A stretch of DNA of 64,000 nt from Pseudaeromonas sp041911695 (GCA_041911695.1 JAYROM010000144.1:17283-81282); one strand, 5' to 3'; numbered from the stretch's first letter, positions 35,349 to 45,106 are shown. Made by a program: numbers and translations. The notes: generated from the letters alone by a model not told the origin.

Positions 35349-35609
35349 TCAGACGTGGATATCCAGTAAGGTACCCATCATCTCATCGGCTGTTTTGACC
35401 ACTTTGGCCGAGGTCATGCCCGCCTGCTCGCCACTCTTCAAGCTCACCAGTGCACTGGTGGTATCGACCGGCCGTGGCGTCTCCACCGAGGTTGACGTGG
35501 TCGTCCCGGCGCGCGCCAGATCCTGCGCACTCTGATCGACCTGCTGGCTCGCTCGCTGGAAACCGAGCACACCACTGTTCATGGCACTCGAGGGTCCGCT
35601 AATGTTCAT
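35349..35609 (-). CDS. Small protein with flagellar rod-like C-terminal helix
   Basis: An 86-residue protein of unknown function. The start ATG 35609 follows GGAGGT at 4-base spacing. The N-terminus (MNISGPSSAMNSGVLGFQRASQQVDQSAQDLAR) resembles the amphipathic first helix of axial flagellar proteins, and the C-terminus (SGEQAGMTSAKVVKTADEMMGTLLDIHV) resembles the last helix of FlgC-type rod proteins, which packs in the axial core. No other flagellar gene is in the window, so any flagellar role is inference. It is probably cotranscribed with the SprA-like gene. Confidence 0.6.
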   Translation of the reverse strand: MNISGPSSAMNSGVLGFQRASQQVDQSAQDLARAGTTTSTSVETPRPVDTTSALVSLKSGEQAGMTSAKVVKTADEMMGTLLDIHV

Positions 35610-35710
35610 GGTGACCTCCATCAGGGTTGGCTGGTGATCATTTACACCCTTACAGGCTAATTATTGACCAGAACTGTCCACAATGAAAGTCACCCTGGGC
35701 GCACCGTCTA

Positions 35711-36490
35711 TCAGATGGACCGATAAAAGCGTTGGATGATGTCAACAAACGCATTCGTTTCGGTCAGGAAAGGCGCATGCGCCGACGCGCTAAACAGGTG
35801 CGTGGTCACCATTGGCTGCTGAAAACAGGCTTGAGCCATCACCGCATGAGGCACCAGGCCATCCAGTCGGCCAAACAGACAAAGCGTAGGAACGCTCAGG
35901 TTGGCCAACTGATCACGCAAATCCAAGGATTCCAACCAGTGCAGCCCCTGGGCCAAGGCACCGGGATCCGCCGCCGGCAGTTGCTGCAACTGTGCACGCA
36001 GGGTCCGCATCTCATCACGTGCCTGCGGACTGCCCATGGCTTGCACCGCGAGAAATCGCTCGATGGTTTTGTGGCTGTCCGCCTGCAACTGACTGGCAAA
36101 CCCGGCCAGTACACCCGGTCGGGTCCCTGGCCATGCCTCTTCTGCGACAAAGCGGGGGGAAGCGCAGACCGACACCACAGCGCGCACGCGCGCCGGCGCG
36201 TAGGCCGCCAGTGACCAGGCCAGCATGCCGCCCAGCGACCAGCCGAGCACATACGCCTGCGCCGGCAACTGCTCTGCGATCAGGGCGACCCGCGCCGCCC
36301 AGGCCGAGCTGGTCGCGGCCGCAGTCCATGGCGATCCACCGTAACCCGGCAGATCCAGGCTATGCACACAAAAATGGCCGGCCAATCGCTCGGCTAACGG
36401 GCGCAACACAGCACGATTCATCCCCCAACCGTTGAGCAATACCAGGTCTGGCCCGGTCCCAATCACCTCTTTTTCCAATTGTTGTCTCAT
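35711..36490 (-). CDS. bioH: Pimeloyl-ACP methyl ester carboxylesterase
   Basis: BioH (259 residues) cleaves the methyl ester of pimeloyl-ACP at the end of the pimelate branch of biotin synthesis. It is an alpha/beta-hydrolase: the oxyanion-side motif LLNGWGMN, nucleophile Ser85 in GWSLGG, the acid in LFGRLDGLVP and the histidine in SASAHAPFL. In E. coli bioH diverges directly from gntX; here amtB separates them. The GWGMN and GRLDGLVP motifs make BioH much more likely than another esterase. Confidence 0.93.
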   Translation of the reverse strand: MRQQLEKEVIGTGPDLVLLNGWGMNRAVLRPLAERLAGHFCVHSLDLPGYGGSPWTAAATSSAWAARVALIAEQLPAQAYVLGWSLGGMLAWSLAAYAPARVRAVVSVCASPRFVAEEAWPGTRPGVLAGFASQLQADSHKTIERFLAVQAMGSPQARDEMRTLRAQLQQLPAADPGALAQGLHWLESLDLRDQLANLSVPTLCLFGRLDGLVPHAVMAQACFQQPMVTTHLFSASAHAPFLTETNAFVDIIQRFYRSI

Positions 36491-36533
36491 GCTTTACCGC
36501 GCTGACGTCCTGTTCTCGTGCAGCTTGACTGCA

Positions 36534-36550
36534 CCGCACCAAGAAAGTGC
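36534..36550. promoter_or_regulatory. NtrC-like binding site upstream of amtB
   Basis: CGCACCAAGAAAGTGCA matches the NtrC consensus TGCACCAAAATGGTGCA at 13 of 17 positions, with the GCAC-N7-GTGC core intact. It lies about 118 bases upstream of the sigma-54 promoter, a typical enhancer distance. Confidence 0.6.
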
Positions 36551-36667
36551 ACCAAATTCGTCCTATCCTGTATAGCAATGCATCAAAGCAGAGCACAGTT
36601 CCTCGTGCACGCCCCTGAAATCGGCGCAAAGCGACGAGGAATCCCCTGTTTGGCGCACTTTTCAGGG

Positions 36668-36683
36668 TTGGCACGTTTCCTGC
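36668..36683 (+). promoter_or_regulatory. Sigma-54 (RpoN) promoter of amtB
   Basis: TTGGCACGTTTCCTGC fits the -24/-12 consensus TTGGCACG-N4-TTGC, with GG and GC separated by exactly 10 bases. It lies 104 bases upstream of the amtB start and downstream of the NtrC-like site, a standard nitrogen-control layout. Confidence 0.8.
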
Positions 36684-36787
36684 GAAAGAGATCCCAGGTT
36701 AGTGACACATCCTGTCCAGCCCCCAGGTTCAGCAGACCCTGGTCTGTACGAATTACAGGACATGATTCTTTCAGGGAGATACCGAGA

Positions 36788-38275
36788 ATGAAACGCATAT
36801 TTGCAATTCTGGCACTGGTCGGGGCATTCGGCCTCGCCAGTCCGGCCTGGTGCGATACCGCAGCACCCAGTTCCGCCCCCGCTACCACGCAAACCGCCGC
36901 CCCGGCCGCTACACCGGCAGCGACCGCTGCGCCGGCAGCCACCCCGGCTGCTGCACCAGCTGATACGGTGAACAAGGGCGACAATGCTTGGAACTTCGTC
37001 TGTGCTGCCTTCGTCATTCTGATGTCGGTACCGGGTCTGGCCCTGTTCTACGGCGGTCTGGTGCGCACCAAGAACATGCTGTCGGTGCTGATGCAGGTGT
37101 TTGTGGTCTTCTCGCTGGCCACGGTACTGTGGGTCGCTTATGGCTATAGCGTGGCCTTCACGGAGGGCTCAGCCTTCTTTGGCGGCTTCAGCAAGCTGTT
37201 CCTGTCCGGTGTCACAATCGACTCCATCGCCGCCACCTTTACCAAGGGCGTGGGGATTTCCGAGCTCGGTTATGTCGCCTTCCAGGGCGCCTTTGCCGCG
37301 ATTACCTGCTGTCTGATTCTCGGTGCTTTCGCTGAACGTATCCGTTTCTCAGCGGTCCTGTTGTTTATGGTGTTCTGGTTCACCTTCTCCTACCTGCCGA
37401 TGGCGCACATGGTGTGGTACTGGGCTGGTCCGGATGCCTACACCAGCGCTGAAGCCGCTGATGCCGCCAATGCCACTGCGGGCTGGTTGTTCCAGCACGG
37501 TGACCTTGACTTCGCTGGTGGTACTGTTGTCCATATTAATGCCGCTGTCGCTGGCCTGGTCGGTGCCTACTTCGTCGGTAAGCGTGTTGGTTTCGGCCGC
37601 GAGCTGATGGCACCGCACAGCCTGACCATGTCGATGATCGGTGCCTGTCTGCTGTGGTTCGGCTGGTTTGGTTTCAACGCCGGTTCCGCACTGGAAGCCA
37701 GTGGCGCCGCAGCATTGGCCTTTGTTAACACTTGGGTTGCCACCGCGATGGCCGCCCTGACCTGGACCCTGGCCGAATGGAGCCTGAAGGGCAAGCCGTC
37801 CCTGCTGGGCGCTATCTCTGGTGCCGTAGCCGGTCTGGTTGCCATTACGCCGGCGTGTGGTTTCGTCGGTGTAGCTGGTGCCATGTTCATCGGCGGTCTG
37901 GCTGGTGTGGTCTGCTTGTGGGGTGTCAACGGTCTGAAGCGCCTGCTGAATGTTGACGACTCGCTGGACGTCTTCGGTGTGCACGGTGTCGGCGGTATCC
38001 TGGGTGCCCTGCTGACTGGCGTGTTCGCCTCCCCGGATCTGGGTGGTGTCGGTGTGTGGGATTACGTCGCTAACGGCGTGGCGCCAGACTACTCCATCGC
38101 CGCACAGGTCAAGATTCAGGCTATCGGTGTCCTGACCACCATCGTCTGGTCTGGTCTGGTCTCCATCGTCGGCTTCTTCATCATCGACAAGCTGGTTGGC
38201 CTGCGTGTACCGGTCGAAGCTGAACGCGAAGGTCTGGACCTGACCTCGCATGGCGAACGTGCCTACCACTACTAA
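36788..38275 (+). CDS. amtB: Ammonium transporter AmtB
   Basis: AmtB is a trimeric ammonia/ammonium channel of the inner membrane. The 495 residues are longer than E. coli AmtB (428), mainly because of an extra Ala/Pro/Thr-rich linker (about residues 24-60) between the signal peptide (MKRIFAILALVGAFGLASPAWC) and the first helix. Eleven transmembrane helices follow. The twin pore histidines are in GGTVVHINAAVAGLVG and VFGVHGVGGILG. ATG 36788 follows AGGGAG. The frame is open upstream to 36518 but covers the promoter. A sigma-54 promoter and an NtrC-like site indicate nitrogen control. The usual upstream partner glnK is absent here. Confidence 0.97.
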   Translation: MKRIFAILALVGAFGLASPAWCDTAAPSSAPATTQTAAPAATPAATAAPAATPAAAPADTVNKGDNAWNFVCAAFVILMSVPGLALFYGGLVRTKNMLSVLMQVFVVFSLATVLWVAYGYSVAFTEGSAFFGGFSKLFLSGVTIDSIAATFTKGVGISELGYVAFQGAFAAITCCLILGAFAERIRFSAVLLFMVFWFTFSYLPMAHMVWYWAGPDAYTSAEAADAANATAGWLFQHGDLDFAGGTVVHINAAVAGLVGAYFVGKRVGFGRELMAPHSLTMSMIGACLLWFGWFGFNAGSALEASGAAALAFVNTWVATAMAALTWTLAEWSLKGKPSLLGAISGAVAGLVAITPACGFVGVAGAMFIGGLAGVVCLWGVNGLKRLLNVDDSLDVFGVHGVGGILGALLTGVFASPDLGGVGVWDYVANGVAPDYSIAAQVKIQAIGVLTTIVWSGLVSIVGFFIIDKLVGLRVPVEAEREGLDLTSHGERAYHY

Positions 38276-38292
38276 TTCCCTGTCATAACCAC

Positions 38293-38319
38293 AAGGGCGC
38301 CCACGGGCGCCCTTTTTAT
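38293..38319 (+). terminator. Rho-independent terminator of amtB
   Basis: AAGGGCGCC pairs with GGCGCCCTT across 38293-38314 and runs into TTTTTATT, 17 bases after the stop. Confidence 0.9.
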
Positions 38320-38360
38320 TACGCTAGCCGGCACCTGTTCGCTCATCTCGAGATTGCGCC

Positions 38361-39110
38361 ATGCTGCGCCGGTTGCATACCCTGCTCTACACTGCCCCGT
38401 GGTCCGGGGTCTGCCTGCTGTGTCGACAGCCCACCCACCAACCATTGCTATGCGCCTGGTGTACCGCCGATCTGCCGCTCACCCGGCATGCCTGTCCCGG
38501 TTGCGGCATTGAGATGCCGAGCGCCGCTCGGCGTTGTGGTCGCTGCCAGCAACATCCTCCGGCTTGGGATCAGTTACGGATCCTCAGCGACTACCAACCT
38601 CCTTGGGATACCCTGATCGGACGGCTCAAATATCAACAACAACCCGAAATCGCCAGTTTGCTGGCCCGGTTGTTTGCCCGCCAGCATCCACGACTGGCCG
38701 AACCTGACGCCCTGCTACCGGTACCGATGCACTGGTGGCGCCAATGGCGGCGTGGCTATAACCAGGCCGAATGTCTGGCGCAGTGCCTGGCCGATGTCTA
38801 CGCGCCACCCCGCGCCGGGCTCTCTCCGTCACCGATCACACCGTCACGTCTGCGGGTGGCCAATCAGCACCTGGTGCGCCAACGCGCCACCCGCAGCCAA
38901 GCACAACTCTCCCGCCAAGCGCGGCTACACAATCTACAGCAAGCGTTTCGCTGTCCGCCCATTCCGTGGCGTCGGGTGGCACTGGTAGATGATGTGGTAA
39001 CCACCGGAGCCACCGCCGGTGTGCTGTGCGACCTGCTGCGCGCGGCTGGCGCCGAGTGGGTGGAAGTGTGGGCAATTTGTCGTACCCAACGGATCGGCAA
39101 TCGGGACTAG
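38361..39110 (+). CDS. gntX: ComF/GntX family phosphoribosyltransferase-like protein
   Basis: A 249-residue protein with an N-terminal zinc-finger-like cluster (CLLCRQPT...CAWC...CPGCGIEMPSAARRCGRC) and a C-terminal PRTase-like domain, with the PRPP loop ALVDDVVTTGATAG and the LPVPMHWWRQWRRGYNQAECLA segment. The homologue ComFC works in DNA uptake in competent bacteria; E. coli GntX supports use of DNA as a nutrient. It sits directly upstream of nfuA as in E. coli. The physiological role here is inferred from the family. Confidence 0.92.
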   Translation: MLRRLHTLLYTAPWSGVCLLCRQPTHQPLLCAWCTADLPLTRHACPGCGIEMPSAARRCGRCQQHPPAWDQLRILSDYQPPWDTLIGRLKYQQQPEIASLLARLFARQHPRLAEPDALLPVPMHWWRQWRRGYNQAECLAQCLADVYAPPRAGLSPSPITPSRLRVANQHLVRQRATRSQAQLSRQARLHNLQQAFRCPPIPWRRVALVDDVVTTGATAGVLCDLLRAAGAEWVEVWAICRTQRIGNRD

Positions 39111-39167
39111 GCGGCTGTTCAAAGGCGGAGTATGATAATTTCTGAGCATTTCAGTCAGGATTGGACC

Positions 39168-39752
39168 ATGTCGATCATCAGCATTTCCGAAGCCGCCCAG
39201 GCCCATTTTCGCAAGCTGCTGGCCAACCAGCCCGAAGGCACCCATATTCGCGTCTTCGTCATGAATCCGGGTACACCGCATGCCGAATGCGGGGTCTCTT
39301 ACTGTCCACCCGATGCCGTCGAGCCGGAAGACCTGTCGCTGCCGTTTGATGGCTTCTCCGCCATGGTCGATCCACAAAGCGCCCCCTATCTTGAGGCCGC
39401 AGTCATCGATTTTGTCACCGATCAAATGGGCTCACAGCTGACGCTCAAGGCACCGAATGCCAAGATGCGCAAGGTGGCTGACGATGCGCCACTGGTAGAA
39501 CGACTCGAATATGTCATCCAGAGCGAGATCAATCCGTCGCTGGCCGGTCATGGCGGACGAGTCACCCTCACCGAGATCACCGAGGACGGTTATGTGATCC
39601 TGCAGTTTGGGGGTGGTTGTAATGGCTGCTCAATGGTCGATGTTACCCTGAAAGAGGGGATCGAAAAGCAGTTGCTGCAGCAGTTCCCGGGCGAGATCAC
39701 CGGGGTACGTGATGCCACCGAGCACTCACGCGGCGACCACTCGTTTTACTAA
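39168..39752 (+). CDS. nfuA: Fe-S cluster carrier protein NfuA
   Basis: NfuA (194 residues, E. coli 191) carries [4Fe-4S] clusters to target enzymes, notably under stress. The N-terminal degenerate A-type domain (IRVFVMNPGTPHAECGVSYCPPDAVE) and the C-terminal Nfu domain with GGGCNGCSMVDVTLKEGIEKQLL are nearly identical to the enteric protein; the CxxC there binds the cluster. ATG 39168 with CAGGA upstream (39156-39160) is preferred over the in-frame ATG at 39132. TATGATAAT at 39131-39139 could be a -10 element. Confidence 0.98.
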   Translation: MSIISISEAAQAHFRKLLANQPEGTHIRVFVMNPGTPHAECGVSYCPPDAVEPEDLSLPFDGFSAMVDPQSAPYLEAAVIDFVTDQMGSQLTLKAPNAKMRKVADDAPLVERLEYVIQSEINPSLAGHGGRVTLTEITEDGYVILQFGGGCNGCSMVDVTLKEGIEKQLLQQFPGEITGVRDATEHSRGDHSFY

Positions 39753-39778
39753 GTGCTCCTGCTACAGAAGACAGAGAC

Positions 39779-39812
39779 AAACAGGCCCCGCATTGCGAGG
39801 CCTGTTTGGTTT
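39779..39812. terminator. Terminator between nfuA and gpsA
   Basis: AAACAGGCC (39779-39787) pairs with GGCCTGTTT (39799-39807). The flanking A and T runs make it usable from both strands, fitting convergent nfuA and gpsA. Confidence 0.85.
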
Positions 39813-39840
39813 AGGGCTGTCGTTTGCCGAGCGTGTGGCA

Positions 39841-40845
<1,005 letters not shown>

Positions 40846-40847
40846 AT

Positions 40848-41324
40848 TTAGTGGCTCGCGGAAGAAGCCTGCTGTTCTTCTTCCAGCTTGGACATGTGTG
40901 CAGCGAACAGCGCATCGAAGTTAACCGGTGCCAGGTTCAGCTGCGGGAAGGAGCCCTTGCCGACCAGGCCAGCCACGGTTTCACGGGCATACGGGAACAG
41001 GATGTTCGGGCAGTAGGAGCCCAGGCAGTGGGCCAACTGCGGCGCATCCAGATGGGAGGCGGTGAAGATACCGGCCTGACGCACTTCGCACAGGAAGGCG
41101 GTCTCTTCACCCAGGGTGCAGGTGACGGTCAGGGTCAGTACCACTTCATAGATGTCCTCAGCCAGTGCGGCAGTCTTGGTATCCATGTCCAGCTTGATTT
41201 CTGGCTGCCAATCCTTCTGGAAGATGTGCGGGGTGTTCGGCGCTTCGAAGGAGACATCCTTGATATAGACACGCTGGATGTGGAATTCCGGCTGCTTGAC
41301 TTCGTTATTCACTGCTTCAGACAT
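40848..41324 (-). CDS. secB: Protein-export chaperone SecB
   Basis: SecB (158 residues) is a tetrameric chaperone that delivers unfolded precursors to SecA. The sequence follows the family closely: FHIQRVYIKDVSFEAPNTPHIF, EVVLTLTVTC, YCPNILFPYARETVAGLVGKGSFPQLNLAPVNFDALF. It is located between yibN and gpsA. The glutaredoxin grxC that stands between yibN and secB in E. coli is missing here. Confidence 0.98.
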   Translation of the reverse strand: MSEAVNNEVKQPEFHIQRVYIKDVSFEAPNTPHIFQKDWQPEIKLDMDTKTAALAEDIYEVVLTLTVTCTLGEETAFLCEVRQAGIFTASHLDAPQLAHCLGSYCPNILFPYARETVAGLVGKGSFPQLNLAPVNFDALFAAHMSKLEEEQQASSASH

Positions 41325-41372
41325 GACTTGATTCCTTGTAAAAACGGGGAGTTGGCCCGTAAAAGACGATTA

Positions 41373-41804
41373 TTAGCGTTTTTTGGTCACCGGCAGGTTC
41401 TCACCGCGCCAGTTGACCATGCCACCGCGCAATGCCACCACACGGGTAAAGCCGGCCTTCATCAGGGCACGGGCAGCAGGCTGGGCACGCATACCGGATT
41501 CGCACACCACAATAATGGGGGCGTCACGGTGCTTTTCAATCTGGGTCAGGTGACCGGCTTCCACTTGCGCGACAGGAATGTGCACTGCGTCAACAATATG
41601 GCCACGATCAAACTCTTCCTGAGCCCGTACGTCGACCACGACGCCGTTTTCACGGTTAATCAGCAGGGTGGCTTCGGTGTTGCTGACCTGGCGCAACGGC
41701 GACATCAGCCCACGAACGGTGGTGTAAATCAGTGCCACCAGCAGACCCAACCACGCGGCGACCAGCATGGGGTTACGGCCAAAAAAATCGATATATTCTT
41801 GCAT
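41373..41804 (-). CDS. yibN: Membrane-anchored rhodanese-like protein YibN
   Basis: A 143-residue protein with an N-terminal membrane helix (about 12-30, PMLVAAWLGLLVALIYTTV) and one rhodanese domain with active-site Cys101 in CESGMRAQ. Rhodaneses transfer sulfane sulfur. The enteric homologue YibN is an inner-membrane protein near the Sec machinery; its substrate is unknown. It lies 48 bases upstream of secB on the same strand, diverging from gpmI. Confidence 0.93.
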   Translation of the reverse strand: MQEYIDFFGRNPMLVAAWLGLLVALIYTTVRGLMSPLRQVSNTEATLLINRENGVVVDVRAQEEFDRGHIVDAVHIPVAQVEAGHLTQIEKHRDAPIIVVCESGMRAQPAARALMKAGFTRVVALRGGMVNWRGENLPVTKKR

Positions 41805-42026
41805 TGGGATTGAAATTCCGTAACTGAGAAAACAAAACGCCAGCAGTATACATGGGGGGGGACAGAATAGCAGCCGACATCAGGGAAAACGCACGATGCC
41901 GATCGCAGCGCAAACAAGTCAAGACCACGGCCGGAAATGTGTGATCTGATGACTATTCCGGCAGATGCTGTAAAATGAATCCCAGCTTTCATTTCCCATA
42001 TCTGTCATTTGAAGAGGATCCCTCTC

Positions 42027-43565
42027 ATGTCTACTGCCAAGAAGCCGCTGGCCCTGATCATCATGGACGGCTGGGGTTACAGCACCAAGAAAGAGTTCAA
42101 TGCTGTGGCCGGTGCCAAGACCCCGAACCTGGATGCCCTGTGTGCCAAGCACGCACACACCCTGATCTCCGCCTCCGGGATGGATGTTGGTCTGCCAGAT
42201 GGCCAGATGGGCAACTCCGAAGTCGGTCACGTCAACATCGGTGCTGGCCGTATCGTTTACCAGGAACTGACTCGTGTGACCAAAGAGATCCGCGACGGTG
42301 AGTTCTTCACCAATGCGGCGCTGTGCAAAGCGGTCGACGCGGCCGTTGCCCAGGGCAAGGCCGTCCACATCATGGGTCTGATGTCCCCGGGTGGCGTACA
42401 CAGCCACGAAGACCACATCATGGGCATGATCGAACTGGCAGCCCAGCGTGGCGCCGAACAGATTTACTTCCACGCCTTCCTGGATGGCCGTGACGTGGCA
42501 CCGCGCTGCGCACAGGACTCCATCAACCGTTTTGACGCCCTGTTTGCCAAGCTGGGCAAGGGCCGTATCGCCTCGATGATTGGCCGTTACTACGCCATGG
42601 ACCGTGACAACCGCTGGGATCGCGTGCAAGAAGCCTATGAGCTGATCACCGAAGGCAAGAGCGCGTTTGCTCCGTATGCCGACGCTACCGCTGCCCTGGC
42701 TGCCGCCTATGCCCGTGAAGAGAACGACGAATTCGTCAAGGCCTGCGTGATCGGCAGCGAAGCCGCCGTGCTGAACGATGGCGATGCGATGATTTTCATG
42801 AACTTCCGCGCTGACCGTGCCCGTGAAATCACCCGCTCGTTCGTCGATGCCGACTTCACCGGTTTTGCCCGTGCCAAGCAGCCGAAGCTGGCTGACTTCG
42901 TGATGCTGACCGAGTACGCCGCCGACATCAAGACCAGCTGCGCCTACCCGCCGTCAACCCTGACCAACACCCTGGGCGAATGGCTGGCCAACCACGACAA
43001 GACCCAGCTGCGCATCTCCGAAACCGAGAAGTATGCCCACGTCACCTTCTTCTTCAACGGTGGCGAGGAAGCCAACTTCAAGGGTGAGGACCGCGAACTG
43101 ATCCAGAGCCCGAAGGTGGCCACCTATGACCTGCAGCCGGAAATGAGCTCCGTCGAGCTGACCGACAAGCTGGTTGCCGCCATCAAGGGTGGCAAGTACG
43201 ACGTGATCATCTGTAACTATCCGAATGGCGACATGGTCGGCCACACCGGGGTTTACGATGCGGCCGTCAAGGCCTGTGAAGCGGTTGATACCTCGATCGG
43301 TCGTGTCGTTGCTGCGCTGCAGGAAGTTGGTGGCGAATGCCTGATCACGGCTGACCACGGCAACGCCGAGCAGATGATGAACGAAGAGACCGGCCAAGCG
43401 CATACCGCGCACACCAACCTGCCGGTACCGCTGATCTACTTCGGTCGCGAAGCGACGGCGGTAGAAGGCGGCAAGCTGTCTGACCTGGCGCCGACCATGC
43501 TGACCCTGATGGGCATGGAGATCCCGGCCGAAATGACTGGCAAGCCCCTGATGATTTTGAAATAA
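42027..43565 (+). CDS. gpmI: 2,3-bisphosphoglycerate-independent phosphoglycerate mutase
   Basis: GpmI (512 residues, E. coli 514) interconverts 3- and 2-phosphoglycerate using two manganese ions. It is an alkaline-phosphatase-fold enzyme: ALIIMDGWGYS, nucleophile Ser64 in GQMGNSEVGHVNIGAG, the substrate-binding HAFLDGRDVAPR, and the metal ligands in NYPNGDMVGHTG and ITADHGNAEQM. ATG 42027 with AGAGGA (42013-42018) is preferred over the ATG six codons upstream. It diverges from yibN and is followed 8 bases later by envC, as in E. coli. Confidence 0.98.
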   Translation: MSTAKKPLALIIMDGWGYSTKKEFNAVAGAKTPNLDALCAKHAHTLISASGMDVGLPDGQMGNSEVGHVNIGAGRIVYQELTRVTKEIRDGEFFTNAALCKAVDAAVAQGKAVHIMGLMSPGGVHSHEDHIMGMIELAAQRGAEQIYFHAFLDGRDVAPRCAQDSINRFDALFAKLGKGRIASMIGRYYAMDRDNRWDRVQEAYELITEGKSAFAPYADATAALAAAYAREENDEFVKACVIGSEAAVLNDGDAMIFMNFRADRAREITRSFVDADFTGFARAKQPKLADFVMLTEYAADIKTSCAYPPSTLTNTLGEWLANHDKTQLRISETEKYAHVTFFFNGGEEANFKGEDRELIQSPKVATYDLQPEMSSVELTDKLVAAIKGGKYDVIICNYPNGDMVGHTGVYDAAVKACEAVDTSIGRVVAALQEVGGECLITADHGNAEQMMNEETGQAHTAHTNLPVPLIYFGREATAVEGGKLSDLAPTMLTLMGMEIPAEMTGKPLMILK

Positions 43566-43573
43566 TCCGCGCC

Positions 43574-45106
43574 ATGCGGAATATGGATAAATCCTCTCTC
43601 AAGCATCGCGTCGGCCCAGTGGCCGGCGCGCTGTTTTTCATCTGCCTGACCCTGCTTGCCGGGGCCCGGGCCGCCAACGGTGACGACGCCCAAACCGCGA
43701 CCGTCGACAGTGGTGACCTGAAAGAAGTCCGCAAGCAGATCGAGCAGAAACAGCAAGAAATCCAGAAAACCCAGCAGGCGATCAGCCAGCAGAAACAGAC
43801 GATTAACCAGCAGCAGCAGAGCATCTCGCAGCAGCAGCAGGTGATCAGCACCCAATCGACCGCCATCCAGAGCCAGAAACGCGATCTTGGCAGCCTGCAA
43901 CAGCAGTTGCAGAAGGATCAGGCCGCGATTAGCCAGCTTAACCAGAAGCTGAGCAAAACCCAGACCACCCTGAATTCCACGCGCAAGCAGTTACGGACCC
44001 TGGAGCAGCAGCGTCGCCAGCTCGACGACACCCTCAAGCACCAGGAAAAACTGCTCGCCGACCAGCTCAACCACGCCTACCGCATGGGGGAGCATGACTA
44101 CCTCAAGCTGTTACTTAATCAGCAAGATCCGACCGATATCGGCCGCACGCTGGAGTACTACGGCTATTTCAACAATGCCCGCTTGCAAGCGATCAGCGCG
44201 ATCAAGACCAGCCGCCAGGCACTGGAGCGCAACCGCCAGCAGACTGCCCAGTTGAGCAAAACCCTGAACAGCCAGCTGCAGGACCAACAATCCGTACAGC
44301 AGGATCTGCAGCAACAACAACGCCAGCGCAGCCAGACCGAAGCCGACATCAAAAGCGAGCTGGCCGCCCGCGAGGCCAAGCTGGCTAGCCATCAGGAAGC
44401 GCTGAAAGATACCCAGGATGCCCTCAAGGATCACCAGTCCGCGCTGGCCGATCAGCAAACCCAGCTGGCGGATGCCAAAACCCGACTGGCCAAGCTGAAG
44501 AAAGCCGAGCAGGAGATGAGCCGACAGATTGAGCTGGCCCGTAAACGCCTGCTCGCTGAACGCCAACGCAAGAAGGCCGAAGCGATTGCCCAAGCCCGCG
44601 CCAAGGCACGGACCGAATCCAAGGCCCAAGGTCGTGCCGCCGCGGCGACCGCTGCAGCCGAAGATGCTGCAGAAGCACGCGCCTCGGCGCAGATCGCGCT
44701 CGGTGACCATAAGGGGATCGGCCAGGAGCGCGGCCGCCTGCCGTGGCCACTCAAGGGACCGCTGGTGCGCCAGTTCGGGGAGCACCGCCAGGGTGAGGTC
44801 TCCTGGAAGGGGATCCTGATCGGCGCCACCACCGGCTCCCCGGTGCGCGCAATCGCCGATGGCGATGTGGTCTTTGCCAACCGGCTGGAGGGTTTCGGCA
44901 ATGTGCTGGTCGTCGACCATGGCAACGGCTATCTCAGTCTGTATGGCAACAATGACAGCCTGCTCAAGCAGAGTGGTGATACGGTCCATCGCGGTGACCT
45001 GCTGGCGCGCGCCGGTAACAGCGGCGGGCAGACCCAGCCCGGGGTGTACTTCGAAATTCGCTGGCAAGGCAAACCCGTCAATCCGGTCAGCTGGCTCAGT
45101 CGTTGA
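43574..45106 (+). CDS. envC: Murein hydrolase activator EnvC
   Basis: EnvC (510 residues) activates the amidases AmiA and AmiB at the division septum. It has an N-terminal signal or anchor (about 12-33), a long Gln/Lys-rich coiled coil (about 45-330, with repeated QKQQ and QQQQ stretches) and a C-terminal LytM/M23 domain (about 390-505). The LytM zinc residues are lost: the usual LHFEIR is VYFEIR and GNGYLSLYGNN lacks the H-D pair, as in non-catalytic EnvC proteins. It is longer than E. coli EnvC (419) mainly through the coiled coil. A second ATG at 43583 is possible. Confidence 0.93.
   Translation: MRNMDKSSLKHRVGPVAGALFFICLTLLAGARAANGDDAQTATVDSGDLKEVRKQIEQKQQEIQKTQQAISQQKQTINQQQQSISQQQQVISTQSTAIQSQKRDLGSLQQQLQKDQAAISQLNQKLSKTQTTLNSTRKQLRTLEQQRRQLDDTLKHQEKLLADQLNHAYRMGEHDYLKLLLNQQDPTDIGRTLEYYGYFNNARLQAISAIKTSRQALERNRQQTAQLSKTLNSQLQDQQSVQQDLQQQQRQRSQTEADIKSELAAREAKLASHQEALKDTQDALKDHQSALADQQTQLADAKTRLAKLKKAEQEMSRQIELARKRLLAERQRKKAEAIAQARAKARTESKAQGRAAAATAAAEDAAEARASAQIALGDHKGIGQERGRLPWPLKGPLVRQFGEHRQGEVSWKGILIGATTGSPVRAIADGDVVFANRLEGFGNVLVVDHGNGYLSLYGNNDSLLKQSGDTVHRGDLLARAGNSGGQTQPGVYFEIRWQGKPVNPVSWLSR

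Noticed and set aside
37349..38269. 306-codon minus-strand ORF opposite amtB
   Set aside because: Asp/Thr/Gln-rich antisense shadow of amtB, no start signals.
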